NCBI GenBank assembly: GCA_011316305.1
Contig: SAUG01000044.1
Coordinates: forward strand, 558,001-622,000
Origin: Rusavskia elegans
Lineage: Eukaryota; Ascomycota; Lecanoromycetes; Teloschistales; Teloschistaceae
Direction: 5' to 3'
DNA length: 64,000 nucleotides
Below the pieces are notes generated by a model. That model did no database searches. It was not told where the DNA came from and worked only from the letters and a program-made list of their open reading frames with translations. The translations under genes and the position numbers were made by a program. Of the stretch, positions 35,535-47,754 are shown in pieces; the stretch's first letter is position 1; each line of letters starts with the position of its first letter.

Positions 35535-35900
35535 CTACGTCGTCTTGCCTGGCATGCTACTTTCACCACGCAATGTGACCCCAGCTGGTCTAATTTTCTT
35601 AGTACCGTCTGACCGCATACGCGACCGGTGGAGTCTTTCCAGCAATCTCGTCCATCGCCCTTCCGGACGTTGCGCCGTACACGTAGAAGACGCCCCCCCC
35701 TCCTCCTCCTCCTCCGGTAAGGGTGGGATTATGTAGAGAATCAGTACGCGCTTCTCCTGTTGTGGAAGTGGGGGGAGTTTTCGGTTGATCAACACGTTCC
35801 CTTCTTCTTGCGGTAGTGGTGGGAGTTCCTTGTACAAGGGATGGAATAGCGGTCGAGGCTCCAGAATTTTACGATCTTCTGGAGATTCAAAAGGATTCAT
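35535..35900 (-). CDS. LPPLP-repeat protein, 121 aa, possibly truncated by an in-frame TAG
   Basis: It starts with an ATG at 35900, with a TATA-like ATAAAAGG on the minus strand at 35946-35939. Residues about 25-68 contain three imperfect repeats: KELPPLPQEEGNVLI, RKLPPLPQQEKRVLI, LYIIPPLPEEEEEGG. The rest is basic (RWTRLLERLHRSRMRSDGTKK). The ORF ends at a TAG, but the same frame stays open for about 37 more codons (RPAAYVWRAQTHSKGD, then CPEHNLLRAFLGPAPG). So the stop could be a RIP-type CAG-to-TAG mutation of a longer protein. Proline-rich repeats of this kind usually bind SH3- or WW-like domains. The opposite strand is also open here (35413-35736) but lacks repeat structure. Function unknown. 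Confidence 0.5.
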   Translation of the reverse strand: MNPFESPEDRKILEPRPLFHPLYKELPPLPQEEGNVLINRKLPPLPQQEKRVLILYIIPPLPEEEEEGGASSTCTAQRPEGRWTRLLERLHRSRMRSDGTKKIRPAGVTLRGESSMPGKTT

Positions 35901-36293
35901 GATTTGTACATCATCGTCTCGAGCTTGATATAGGTTTCCCTTTTATGCCCTTCATTCAAGTCTTTGGAGTTAGGCTGATTACATGGCGGATCATGTGAGC
36001 CACATCAGCAATTACTGGGCCAAGCCCCTTGGTGCTCGCTGCTGTCATCCATGTCCCTCGGCTACCTTGTCAACGCTGAAGGGTACTGAACCAGTCATCA
36101 TGTTAGCCGGCAGGAAGGAGTCATGTAGTGATTGGTTGATGCTGGAGTGAAAATCTATGGAAAACTAGTTTACATGAAAAGTGGTGAGTGCCAAGGAGAC
36201 GCTAAACCTATTTAGGATCACGCCAAACCTCATGGGGCAGGTGCACGTGACCTCAGCGCGTTTCAGCGGGAAATGCTAACGGGCTTCTCTATG
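35901..36293. promoter_or_regulatory. Divergent promoter region, now separated from the F-box gene by a transposon
   Basis: GC-normal DNA between the LPPLP gene (minus) and the TIR element. Because the element duplicated AACTCCTC, removing it joins this segment directly to the F-box gene leader at 46162. So it was probably that gene's upstream region. Bases 36140-36250 resemble 54905-55040 and, in RIP-mutated form, about 56750-56920. Confidence 0.5.
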
Positions 36294-37434
36294 AACTCCT
36301 CCGGAGTGTCTCGGGAGCGCAACAACTAAACGCAATATACTAGCGAGCGCAATATTATAGAAAAGCTATATTAGTTCTGCAGAGATTCTATATCTAATTA
36401 TAAATACTTTATCTATAACGTTTTATCACTTTATATTAATCGTATATACTATTTTGCCGCTACTATCTATATCTATTTCTAACTATTATATAGGCGTATA
36501 CCTATATTATTTCTTCTATATTCTTTATTTTTTTTATATTTCGTCTATTTCTTTACCGTCTATTTTTCTACTATCGAATCTTTTATACTATACTACCGCT
36601 GCCGCTGCCGTCGCTTCCTTCTACTTTTTCCTAGATTTTATTCATTTCCTCTACTATTTCTAATAGTAAATTAGGTATATAAATCTAGATTTTCCGAAAA
36701 ATTCAGATTAAATTTATAGAAGGTTATTAATATTATATCGTTCAATTATATTTATATATCCATATATTATAAAAGTTTCGTTATCGAAAGAAAAGTTTAT
36801 AAAAAGATATTAAATTATTCCTTTAACCAAAACTTTCTCGCCGTTATTATTAAAGGTAGAATCTTTGGAAAAATACCTCGGAAAATCTTTATCTATAGCT
36901 ATTCTAGAAAGGATATCCAAAATAATAGAAAGTTTAATAAATATATTATAAAAAGCGGGAAAGATTAGATTTCAGCCGATTATAATCAGAAATAGACTAA
37001 TATTACCGTAAGTGATTAAAAATAGCGTTACTCTATATTGTATAGAATCTTTTCAATTAATTCGACTATTAAACAGTTGATTTTTATAGTTAAAATCTAT
37101 TTTAACTCTATATTTAATTATAAAATAGCTTTAAAATCTTACAATTATCAGGTATATAAAATATATTATCCGAATACTATAAATAAAGTTTATCTAAAAA
37201 TAGTTTACTATAGAAAATATCTTTTATTTACTATAGATAAATTAGTTCTCTCTGCCGTTAATCGGATATATATTGAAATTCTTTTTATTAATAGAAAGAA
37301 ATACTATAATTTTATTTCTTCTATAACTCGTAATCGCGAAAAAATCATCGGCGGTATATTCGAAAGTTTCTAAAATTCTAGATAGATAATATATATTCGA
37401 TATAAATACGAATATAACGTCGAAGAGATACAAA

Positions 37435-38899
37435 TATTATAGGGCAATTTTAAAAGTTGGTTAAATTTATTAGTATATCTATAAACGGAGGTATAACGGG
37501 TAGTTATTGAAATTAAATTAAAAATAAATTAGTTTAATTGCTAGAGCTATTTAAAATAATAACTAATAAATTAAATATCCCCTTGTAGGGTCCCTGTCCG
37601 GGGTTATAATTGAGTTATTATATATATGCGTTTTATCACCGTAGTTTTTATACGGTAATAATAATTATTGCTTGTGTAGTAAAGAATTTTCGCAGTTAAA
37701 AGAAACAGTCAAGCAAGGTTTACAGCGCAGTTAATCGTTTTTATTCTATTATATCCTCCATTTAATCACTATTCCTCCCCTATATAAGTGTACCTTTTAT
37801 CACTCGCAGTCCTCTACGTAGAACAAATATCGCTCTATATATACGGAAGAGCGAGCGACCTTCTGGATTCCTTTATACTACTTCGAAATACGTACGATTA
37901 TAAGCTATTAATATAGCTTCTAAGACTACCTGCTAGGCGGTAATACTATCCTTTACCTTTATTACTTCGTCTTCGTCTATAGTCGTACCCGAATCCAGAC
38001 GGCCTACTAATCTATCTAGATACTCGATAACTGCTTGTTTAGATTCTAGTAGGATAAAGGCCCCCGCTAGAAATTTAATACAGTCGCTAAAACTATACGG
38101 CTCCGGCGGATTCGGAATCCGAGGCTTTAACGTCGTAGTTAGGACTAACGGATTTTAGGATTTAAAGTCCGTTATAGTAGGCGGACTAGCGAGGACTCGG
38201 TCGACGTTATCGAATAGCTCGAATTTAGCGATTTCGAGCTCTATTTCTTCTAATTAGAAAGGTATAATCGTAGTTTATTATTAGTAGAAGTTCTATATAT
38301 ATTAGCCTGCAGCCTAGGCTATTACGGAAGATACGTACGTTAGATACGATAGTAGGTACTAGTAAAAAAAAAAGAAAAAAAAGCGACTGTAAAGTATATA
38401 TATTACGAAAATTCTACTACGTTATATTTTAAATAAGCTATAGGAAATTATACTACGAACGTATTATAAAATAGATTCGAGTTAATTTTACATAGTTCTT
38501 TAGTTTAAATTAATTAGACTAGGGTATTAGTTCTTATATCGTATATCTAACGCTAGCGTACTAATACTGAGGTAAATTACTTACGGAACCGACGGTTAAT
38601 CGGACACTAAAAAAAATAAACAAAACAATAATATAAAAATCAAAACAATAAATTAAATATAAACTAAAAAGGCGTCGAGATTAGAATCTATATAGATAAT
38701 AATATTTTCTATAATTAATATAATTAGTATAATAAGTATATCCAATATAGCTAGATAACTAAATACCGTTTAGTAATAATTAGTAATTAGTAGTACTAAA
38801 TAACGTTAATTACTAAATAACTTCTAAATATTTAATATATACTAAAGATTTATTACTAAATATAAGATTTAATATAGAATCTAGTCTAGAATTATAATA
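37435..38899 (-). repeat. 3' LTR of second gypsy element, split by a retroposon
   Basis: The left part 37435-37576 and right part 38659-38899 together make 383 bp, matching the other LTR at 44511-44894. The interruption carries a 12-bp target duplication (AATAAATTAAAT). Confidence 0.8.
37577..38646 (+). mobile_element. Retroposon-like insertion inside an LTR (A-rich 3' end, 12-bp duplication)
   Basis: About 1.07 kb inserted between two copies of AATAAATTAAAT (37565-37576 and 38647-38658). It begins near 'ccccttgtagggtccctgtc' and ends in an A-rich tail (from 'actaaaaaaaataaacaaaa' to the duplication). A variable-length target duplication plus an A-rich 3' end points to target-primed insertion, as by a LINE or SINE. 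The left part contains a TATA-like 'cctatataagtg'. It is visibly less RIP-mutated than the gypsy DNA around it. No ORF survives. The alternative is a solo or short non-autonomous LTR element beginning TGTAGGGTCC, but no matching second end is seen. Confidence 0.55.
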
Positions 38900-41800
38900 C
38901 TATTCTTTTTTTTTTTTTAGCTTCGTCCCGAAGTTTATCTTTTCTCTATAGTCCCGAATTTTTCTTTTTTATACTATATCCTAACGTCGTTCTAAATCTA
39001 GTACTATCTGATATTATAAACTTGCCGATTTTATTAAACTCTTAAGTATTATTATAGTACAAGTTTACTCTATCTATATAAAATATAAAAAGATATATAA
39101 AATCTATATTCGTTCTAGTAATAATAGTAAATATCTATACTATAGGTAGAGTTATAATTCTCGGGTAATCTAATATTAATAGAATCGTTTAAAGAGTAAA
39201 AAGTTCGAATTATATAAAGATATCCGAAAGGCTTATAAAATTTATAAGAAAACTCGGATAGAAATATATACTACTTTTATAAAAGTATTATTTCTTTATT
39301 AAAAGATAGATTTATTAGATAAATATATCGAAAAGACTATTACGGTAGAAATATTTAGTATTAAAGAAAATAAAGTTTTTAAATTTCTAAACTTATCTAC
39401 TAGTCCTTTATTTACTTTATTTCTGTAAATCTAAAATTTTTTCGACGATCTACCGAATTTCTTTAAAGATATTCTAATATCTTTAACTAATAGAACTGCT
39501 ATAAAATCTTTTAATAGTTTACTAAATATTTTTTAGATTTTTAAATATTTTCTAGAGTAAAGTAATCTTTCTATTTAATTAAATAATTTTTACCTTTCTA
39601 TTATAGGATCTTTTCGACTACGAAAGTATCTTTTTTTTATATTTCGAAGTTAAATATCTATTATATTAGTCTTCCGCGATCGGCTAGTTCTAATAGAATT
39701 ATATAAAATACCAGGTATATTTTAATATCTCGAAATAGATCGAAATCGAATTTCTAAAATCTTATAATCTATTTAATTAGAAATAGTCCGATTTTAATAT
39801 AGTTAAGTTTTTTACTTAGAGTTTTTTATTTTTAGATTTTTCGTAAAAAGGTATATTTTATTCCTTTTTTTTAGCTAAAGTATTAATTTTTAATTTTTAT
39901 TTTAATAATTATCTTAATATTTCTATATTTTAAAAATATTTCTATAAATTCTTTCTTTAATATCGACTTTCTAAATTACAAATTCTGCTAATTTATATAG
40001 TAGCAGTTATCTAAATAAAATCGTATTTCTTCTATTATCGGCGTAGAACGGTATTTCTTTTATTATATTTAGTTCTTTTATATTTAATACTTTCTATACT
40101 ATTATTAAAAGTAAAATATAATTATTATAGATATTATTAATATAATATTTTAGGTATTATACCAAAATCTAGTTAATATATTCTATCTATCTATCCGTTA
40201 TCGAATAGAAAGCTATTAATATTTTTAGTTTAATACTAAATAGAAATTTAAAGGTTTTCTAATAGTTCGAAATAAAGAAATTATTTCTTTTATTTATTAA
40301 TACTTCTAGTAATTTATAATATTAAAAAAATTAGTCGAAGGTAATAAATCTATTTACTCTATTAATTATTAAAATATATTTTATATTTATTATTAGGTTT
40401 TTCAATTTTAGAAACTTAATAATAAAGTTTAATATTACTTCTTTCTATAGTAAATCCGGTAGTTTTTAATAATAAATCCATCTATAATAAAAATATATTA
40501 TATATTTATTTTATAAATGGCTAAGGTATTCTTTATTATATATTTTAATTTATTATTTACTATTAGAAAATTAGTAATATTATTATAAAAGTTATATTAT
40601 ATTTATTATATCTTGATATCTTTATAGTATTCTATCGTAATACTTTTTAGTATATTTATTAATTTTATCGTTTAGTATTTATAGTTTCTTTTTTTTAATA
40701 GAAAACAATTTCTAGTCGTTTCTAAATATATATAGTATTATAATATAATTTATACTAATTTACTAATAGTAATTTATTTTTTTTAATTTTAAAAATATTA
40801 TTATTTAAAACCTTTTATATTTTTATATAATTACTTCTTCGACCTATAATATTAGTTTTTCTAATTTATTTATATAGTATATAGTATATTTTAAATTCAT
40901 ATTAACCGAAAAATTCGGACTATTATATTTATTTACTATTAATTTATCTTATTATTATAAAGTATAGAAGATTTTTATAGTTTATAAAAATTATTAATTC
41001 TAGTAATCTTTCGACGTATACTTTCTATTATTCTAGTACTACTATTATATCTAGTCGTTCGTTATTATAGATATTATAGTTTTATTCTACTAGCGATAAT
41101 TTTCTAGATATATATACTACTATATATTATTTATAATCGTATTATAATAGAAGATATATATCTATAGCTAGATTTAATAAATTTATTTCTATTTATAATA
41201 ATTTAGTAAGATTATATATTTATTCTTTTCTATCTCCTTAATACTATTCGATAGTATTTTTTATTAAAACTATTAGAGCGAGAGTTTTTTTAGAATATTT
41301 TTTTATAAATTTTCGGTTATAGTTTATAAATCCGAAAAAATAATAGAATTTTTAGATATTTATTAGCGTTTTCTATTCTATAACAGCTTTTAATTTACTA
41401 GAATCGATACGTAGTCTATTTTATTCTATAATAAATTCTAGAAAGTTAATTTTTTTTATAGGATTTATATTTTTCTAATTTAAAACGTAAATCTTTTCTC
41501 TTTAGATAGTTAAAAACTTTACTAATATATTATTTATCTTTTTCGAATATTTAAAAAAAAACTAGAATATTATTAAAATAGGCGATAATAAATATATTTA
41601 GATATTTTCTAGATATATTATTTATTATATTCTAAAAGGTTATCGGAGTATTTATAATAACTATACTGTATTTGAAAAGCTATTTTCTATTTTTTTTCGG
41701 CTTTTATCTATATAAAGTTATATATTCTTCGAAGATCGAACTTCGTAAAATATCGTACTCTAAAAAGACTATTTTAAGATTCGCTAATATTTAGTAGTAG

Positions 41801-44510
41801 ATATCGGTTTTTAATCGTAATATTATTTAACTTCCGGTAATCGATATATAAACGGAGTATTCTATCTATTTTAAATATAAAAAGGATTAGATATCCTACT
41901 AGTAATTATAGTTTTTTAATAAATCTCTTTTTTATATTTTTATCTAGATATTTATAGAATATTAAAAGCTCTATTATAGATAATAGATAGATAGGTCTAA
42001 ATATAGATTATTTATCTGGTTTAAATCTAACTTTATAATTTTATAATTAAAAATTCGATAATATTTCTATAGTTCCTTTTTTCTAAAATAAATTTATCTA
42101 ATTTTTATATTTATCTAAAACCTTTTCTAATAGATTTTTTTATAATTTCTTATTAGATAGTATATAGAGTTTTCAAAAGATTTATAATTTTCCTTTCTAT
42201 TTCTATTTTATTAATCTAGCTAATCTCTACTAGTATCTAATAAATCTAATCTAGATAGTTTTTAGTTATTTTTTTTCGAAATTATAAGTTTTCGTTTTAT
42301 ATTCTATTTTTTATCTACCTAAAATCGCTACTTCGGCGTAGGCTAGATATTCCCTATATAGAAATATTATTCGATACTAAATATTCTCTTTTTCTAGTCT
42401 ATTACTAGATTATAATCTTTTAATAAAGTATTTTAAATATAATATTACAGCTAGCTATCCGAATAATATCGAACTAAAGTTCTATTTAGTACTAGTTAAT
42501 TATTATTTTAAACAGTATCGTTTTTTTATAACTTTTCTATCTCTATTTAGTATTTTATTTCTATCTATAACTATTTAATTATATTATTATTATTTTTTAG
42601 TCCGAAGGAACCCTTTCTTTCTAGCTAAATCTTCTAATATAAAATTTTCGGTTACGCCTAAATTAATAAATATTTTAACTTTCTATAATCTATTATTATT
42701 TTTAATTATTATTATAATTTCGGATATATATACGTAGCTAGCTAAATTTAGTTACTTTTTCTAGACTATAAAGTTATACGATCGTAGTATATCTATTACT
42801 ACGAGATTTTATCTTTTCCCGAATCGTTATTTTTATATTTCCTATCTTTATAGTTCGCTTGCGAAATATATCTATAGAATTTTTGATTAATAATTCTATA
42901 TCTTTTTTATTATTCTTTCTAGTATTCGTATCTACTATATATAATTTTTCCGGAATAGTTATAAATATTATAACTTCCGACTTTAATAGATATTATAAAA
43001 ATATATTGATATAGTTTAAATAGATACTATCCGGTTTTATTTTTCTCTAATTTATAGATTTTATAGTTATTATTATAATAGGTGGTCCAACTAAATAATA
43101 TATATTAATTTTCTATTATTATATTTCTTCGTTATAATATCGGTTTAGAGATAACTTTATTTTTAGAAGCGTTACTTTCTAGTTCTTTCTCTAATATATC
43201 GACGATATTAGTTACTTTCTAATTTTACTAGTTATTTTATAGATATTTATTCTTAATAAATATTTTATAAACGGTTTTAAATCCTTTATAGATTATTATA
43301 TATCCTTTTCTTACTAATTTTCCATCGTATATTACTCTAAAATAAGAAATTTTTAGTTTCGTTTATTAAACGTCCTCTATTATAGATATTTATCTTATAA
43401 TAGCCTTCTTCCTAATTAGTTCCGGTAATATTCATAGCGAAATATTACTTATTATAGCTTTCTATAATATTTTATCGTTTTCTATAAATATAAATTGGTT
43501 ATCTAAACTAGTTTCCTAGAATTTGGAACTACTATTATCGTCTTTTATAATTTTTTTTACTAATTTTTAGATTTCTATAATATAGTACTAAGCTATTATC
43601 ATTATATTTTACTTTATTACTACTTTTTCGCGAAGTAGCCTAGTTTACTATAGTTATAGTACGTTTTAGAATTTTTTTTCCTTTTACTATTTCTAGAGTT
43701 TTTTTCTTTATATCGCTATTATATAAAGTTTAGTTCTATTAATATAGATCTATAGTAGCTATTTCCGATTCTTTTACTAGGCTATTATTTTTTATAGGAT
43801 TTCTCCGAATAATATCCCGTATTACTTTATAGTTATCTACTATAGCGTTTTTCTATATCTCTTTTATATAATTTATTATCGAAGTTAGTAGATATTTTAA
43901 TTAGATTATCTAAAGTTTCGTATATTCGACCGTCGTATATGAGTTCGTCCTTTATTCGTTCTTTAAATCTTTATCTATATATTACGTATAGGGCGTCGTC
44001 GTTCTATTCCACTAGTAGTAACTACTTTTTAAACTATACGGTATATTCCGATATTATAGTTTCCTACTAAAAGTATTAAATAAAATATTTAGTAGTTAGA
44101 ATTATATTTAAAATTCTAAAGATATTATAAATAGTATTTTTAAACTTTATAAATTATATAAAGAATATTTGTTATCTTTTTTATCGTCTATATATTAGCG
44201 AAGGAGGGATTTTTTCTAGTACTAGACTCGTTTTTAAAAGCAGAATATAGCGAAAAGGATCTTTTTTTTTATTAGATATAAAATAGAAGACAAAATATAT
44301 ATCTAATTTTATAAGCTAAATTTATAGTATTAATTTTAATACTATAAAATCGATAGTTAGCCGAAGGAATACTCTCTTTCTCGCTATTACTTCTATTTTT
44401 TATCTAGATTTTCTTTCTTTTAGGTTCGGACTTCTCTACTATATAGCTAAAGTTATATGGGATAGAAGTTTAATATTAACCTATAATAGATATTTCAAAG
44501 GTGAATAAAA

Positions 44511-44894
44511 TATTATAGAGCTATCTAAAGGATCTAGTATCTCTAAAAATTAGTTAGACTTATTAGTATATCTATAAACAGAGGTATAATTTATAATTAT
44601 TTAAATTAAATTAAAAAAAAATTAGTTTAATGATTAGAGCAATATATAGCGATACCTAATAAATTAAATATAAGCTATAAAAACGTCGAATCTAAAATCT
44701 ATATAGATAATAAAATCTACTATAATTAGTATAATTAGTATAATCAGTATACCGAGTATAGTTAAACAATTGAGTACCGTTTAGTAGTACTTAATAACGC
44801 TGATCACTGAACAATCTCTGAATGTTCAATGTATACCAAAGATCTTGTTACTAAATATTGGATTTGATATAAGGTCCAGTCCAAGATTATAACA
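44511..44894 (-). repeat. 5' LTR of second gypsy element
   Basis: 384 bp. In plus orientation its first ~190 bp matches the 493-bp LTR family (from 'tattatagagctatctaaagg' to 'ctatatagataataaaatct'). Its last ~190 bp ('taccgagtatagttaaac...agattataaca') is unrelated to that family, so the two LTRs share the R/U5-side half only. Confidence 0.8.
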
Positions 44895-46236
44895 ATAAGT
44901 TAGAAAAACGATATAGTAAATTTTCTTTATTGATAAATATTTGAAAAAATTCGTTAAAAGATTCTGTAGCGATTATATATTATAGTTTAATATAACGTTT
45001 AATACGAACCTTCTATAGTTATTTTTTTCTATTATAGTTAGTAATACGAATATCTATAAAACCTTTTCTATAGCCTTTTTCTTTTACCTTTCGGAGAACT
45101 GGAAGACGACTAAACTCTTTTTAAATTATTTAAAAATTTAAGTTTTTAATATCTATATAAAACTTCGAATTATTGTTATAAATTAAATATAGATATCTAA
45201 CCGACGCTAAATAAATAAATAGTTAATATATAAAAGTAACTATATAGATAGTATATAGCAGCGGCGATATAACCGAAGATTATAAAAATAAAAAGCTATA
45301 ATTAAAAGCAAATATCTAATTTTCTATTCTTTATATTAGTTTCGATAGATTTACGTTTTTATAATTCGTATATAAATAATATCTATTCTTTTAAAATGAA
45401 TTGTCTAAATTTTTAAATAGATAATATATAATCGATAAAACTTTTAGACTATTTAATACCAGTTAGTAACCGTCTAGATAAAATAGAAAACGCTGTTAAA
45501 AATTTAGAAAGTGATTATATTCTATTATACGCAGTATTTAAATTTCTTTATTTTAATTTTAAATAATTTTAAATTTTTATTAAATATATTATCTTATATA
45601 TAAATTTAGCATTGTTTATTATTTAGATAATATTGAGCAACTTTAGCTATTCAGTTCAAACGATATTAAAGATCTAGAAGAGATCCGATATACTAAATAC
45701 TACTAAACGTTCTAAAGATTTAAAGTTTTAGTTTTTCTATTTTATTATCTATTTGCGTTTATATTATCTTTTAGTCTATTTTAAATAAAGACTATCTTTT
45801 TTTTAGAATTTTTAAAAAAAAAAATCTAATATAGTATTTAGAGAATAAAACTTCTTTTAAACCTTTATATAGGCTTATCTATAGTCCGCTACCGAAGCCG
45901 ATCTAGAAATTAATTACTAGATATTTGTCGATAAATTTAAATCCGTCGAATAGAGTTATTTTGATAAAATATAATATTATAAAAAATTAATGGTTATCCA
46001 TTACTTTATTGAATACTATAGTAACTTCGAACGCTAAATAATTTAACGTAATAAAGGTATCTACCCCTTAATTAAAACGGTAATAAATCTTGAGATAAGT
46101 CTCGATATAGCGATAAAATCTATGTTCAGTTGTTGCGCTCCCGAGACATTCCGAACTCCTCATGATCGCTCCTATATGCTGACACATCAGCCCTGGTAAA
46201 AAGCACAGTTAGTAGTTTCTGCGTTTACGAAGTCGC

Positions 46237-47685
46237 ATGATTTCATTACAACCTCCACCAACGGCAAACAGGCCATCGAGTCAAGGTCCACGCTCGACGC
46301 CAAGGATCTTAGCTTTGCCCGCAGAAGTACAGCTAAACGTCGTTGAGCATCTATCGGAAGAAGACCTTTTCCACTTGGCACTAACGTGCAGCGTCTACCA
46401 CTCGTTGTCTCTACCTGCGCTCTACACTAGGCTCACAATCGATTTCTCAAAGAATTGGAGATGTGCCATTGGCAAGATAGGCGCTCTCTTACGAAACCAG
46501 AGACTCATTACATGTTTACGGCACCTGGAGATAATTTCTGGCCTGAATGCAATGACAAGGTCGACATTCATGCTCCCTATTATCGAGCTCGTCGAGACTC
46601 TGCTTGTCTCGCTTCCTCGACTTCAGCTTCAATCTTTCAAATGGGATTCCTGCGATCTATCTAGGAATACTACACGAATCTTGAGAAGCCTGTCTCCTGG
46701 TATCCGCTGTCTCACCATCACCGTCAAGGCGTTTGAACCTGTAGCACGCGCGTATGCACCAGAAATTCTCTGGCCCTGGTACCTTACAAATAACGGCCAG
46801 GCAGCATTTCGGCAACAGATCGACTACATTTCCACGAGTCTTCGGCACCTTTCTGTTCAGATCTCGCGTAACGTGACCAGAACGCTGTCGCCCATGCTTA
46901 TGGTGGCACTACACCAAGGCAAGGATGGTTCATCCCAGCTCTCTTATCTTGAGCTTCGAGGCGTTCGCCTCGCCACCTGGTGCTTAGGAGAAATGCGCTC
47001 GCTTGAATTTCTCAGCTTGCGGGAGTGCAAGAGCATTGATGTAGCGTTGGACAGTTGGATGGTTAACCACTCCCGTGGCAGTCGTCTCACACAACTAGAA
47101 TTGACTCTCTACCAGCCATCGGATCTCCTAGTGCCATTTCTTAGGCATGCTTCTACCAGTCATTTGAAAAGCCTAAAGATTATTGCAGAATGCCCAACAA
47201 TCTTCCCAGTCAACGCCATTGGTCATTTGCAGCTCAAAACATTGGTGCTTGAGTGTCGTCAAAAGTATAATTCACTCACCACCGTCCTTCTGTATTCTAT
47301 CTGGGATCTTGTATGGTTGATCGACACTTGCGGAACACTGGCAGTCATAAGCATGCCTCTGGAGATGGTCAATGGCATCTACTCACCGCTGGTAAGTATG
47401 GACTGCTGCTAAACGCTTGCCGACTAACAGCTATCACAGAAGGAGTGTGAGGCGAAGGCATCTCTGGTACACCTGCACATTCGATGTCATCCTAATAGAA
47501 GACCCTTAGGCTATCAAAAAGAAATACTGCAACATGCCAAGCAGCTTATCAAAGCCTTTGAAGGACATTCCCCAGCCATAACTATAGGTAACCAAACAAG
47601 GCGATGGCGCGTTGTGCGTGGCGATAGCAGCTCATCGTGCATTCTCGAACGAATGCCATCTTGTAATTCAGAATGGATAATATAA
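46237..47685 (+). CDS. F-box protein with leucine-rich region, 466 aa
   Basis: Exons 46237-47391 and 47440-47685, with a 48-bp intron (gtaagt...ctaac...tatcacag). Residues about 24-65 form an F-box (ILALPAEVQLNVVEHLSEED, then LALTCSVYHSLSLPALYTRL), the Skp1-binding module of SCF ubiquitin ligases. The remainder has irregular leucine-rich segments (LRHLEI, LSYLELRGVRL, LEFLSLRECKSI, LTQLELTLYQ, LKSLKIIAE, LQLKTLVLEC), as in fungal LRR F-box proteins that choose substrates. It ends with a short basic second exon (GYQKEILQHAKQLIKAFEG...CNSEWII). Its ATG lies only 75 bp beyond the target duplication of the TIR element, so its original promoter is displaced by nearly 10 kb. The ORF is intact. Confidence 0.8.
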
Positions 47686-47754
47686 CATTAGAAGGTCCAG
47701 TGCTCGGATCTCCTCTGTCTGCTCTGTAACCGAGTTTTGTAATCACTTGATACC

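Larger units (their letters stand above)
37435..44894 (-). mobile_element. Second Ty3/gypsy element, RIP-inactivated, nested in the TIR element
   Basis: LTRs at 44511-44894 (5', 384 bp) and 37435-38899 (3', 383 bp after removing an insertion). The flanks are ACAAA (37430-37434) and ATAAG (44895-44899), a 5-bp duplication altered only by C-to-T and G-to-A. A long T-tract just inside the left LTR (about 38905-38919) is the polypurine tract on the element's own strand. On the minus strand, reverse transcriptase remnants lie near 41820-41900 (FIFKIDRILRLYIDYRKL), integrase near 40330-40450 (RVNRFITFD), and a degenerate zinc knuckle near 43630-43670. It is related to the element at 23341-30021, but its LTR shares only part of the sequence. 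All frames are riddled with stops. Confidence 0.85.
36302..46153. mobile_element. TIR element with 8-bp target duplication (hAT-like), disrupted by nested insertions
   Basis: Terminal inverted repeats are CGGAGTGTCTCGGGAGCGCA at the left and, read on minus, CGGAATGTCTCGGGAGCGCA at the right. They match 25 of 26 bases (36302-36327 and 46128-46153). Both ends are bordered by the 8-bp direct repeat AACTCCTC (36294-36301 and 46154-46161). An 8-bp duplication is typical of hAT transposons. Removing the nested gypsy element (37435-44894) leaves about 2.4 kb. That sequence is RIP-degraded with no readable transposase, so the superfamily rests on the duplication length only. The TIRs themselves escaped RIP. 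Confidence 0.75.

Noticed and set aside
35413..35736. Plus-strand ORF of 107 codons opposite the LPPLP gene
   Set aside because: Both strands are open in this GC-rich stretch. The minus strand has ordered protein repeats and an ATG with a TATA-like box, while the plus ORF shows no family resemblance.
36454..36663. Hydrophobic plus-strand ORF (many Tyr, Ile, Phe)
   Set aside because: Composition follows from pyrimidine-rich RIP-mutated DNA inside a decayed TIR element; no coding signature.
37038..37373. 111-codon plus ORF that might be transposase
   Set aside because: Rich in Ile, Tyr, Lys and Asn, as expected from AT-rich DNA. No transposase motif could be matched, so it is not called.
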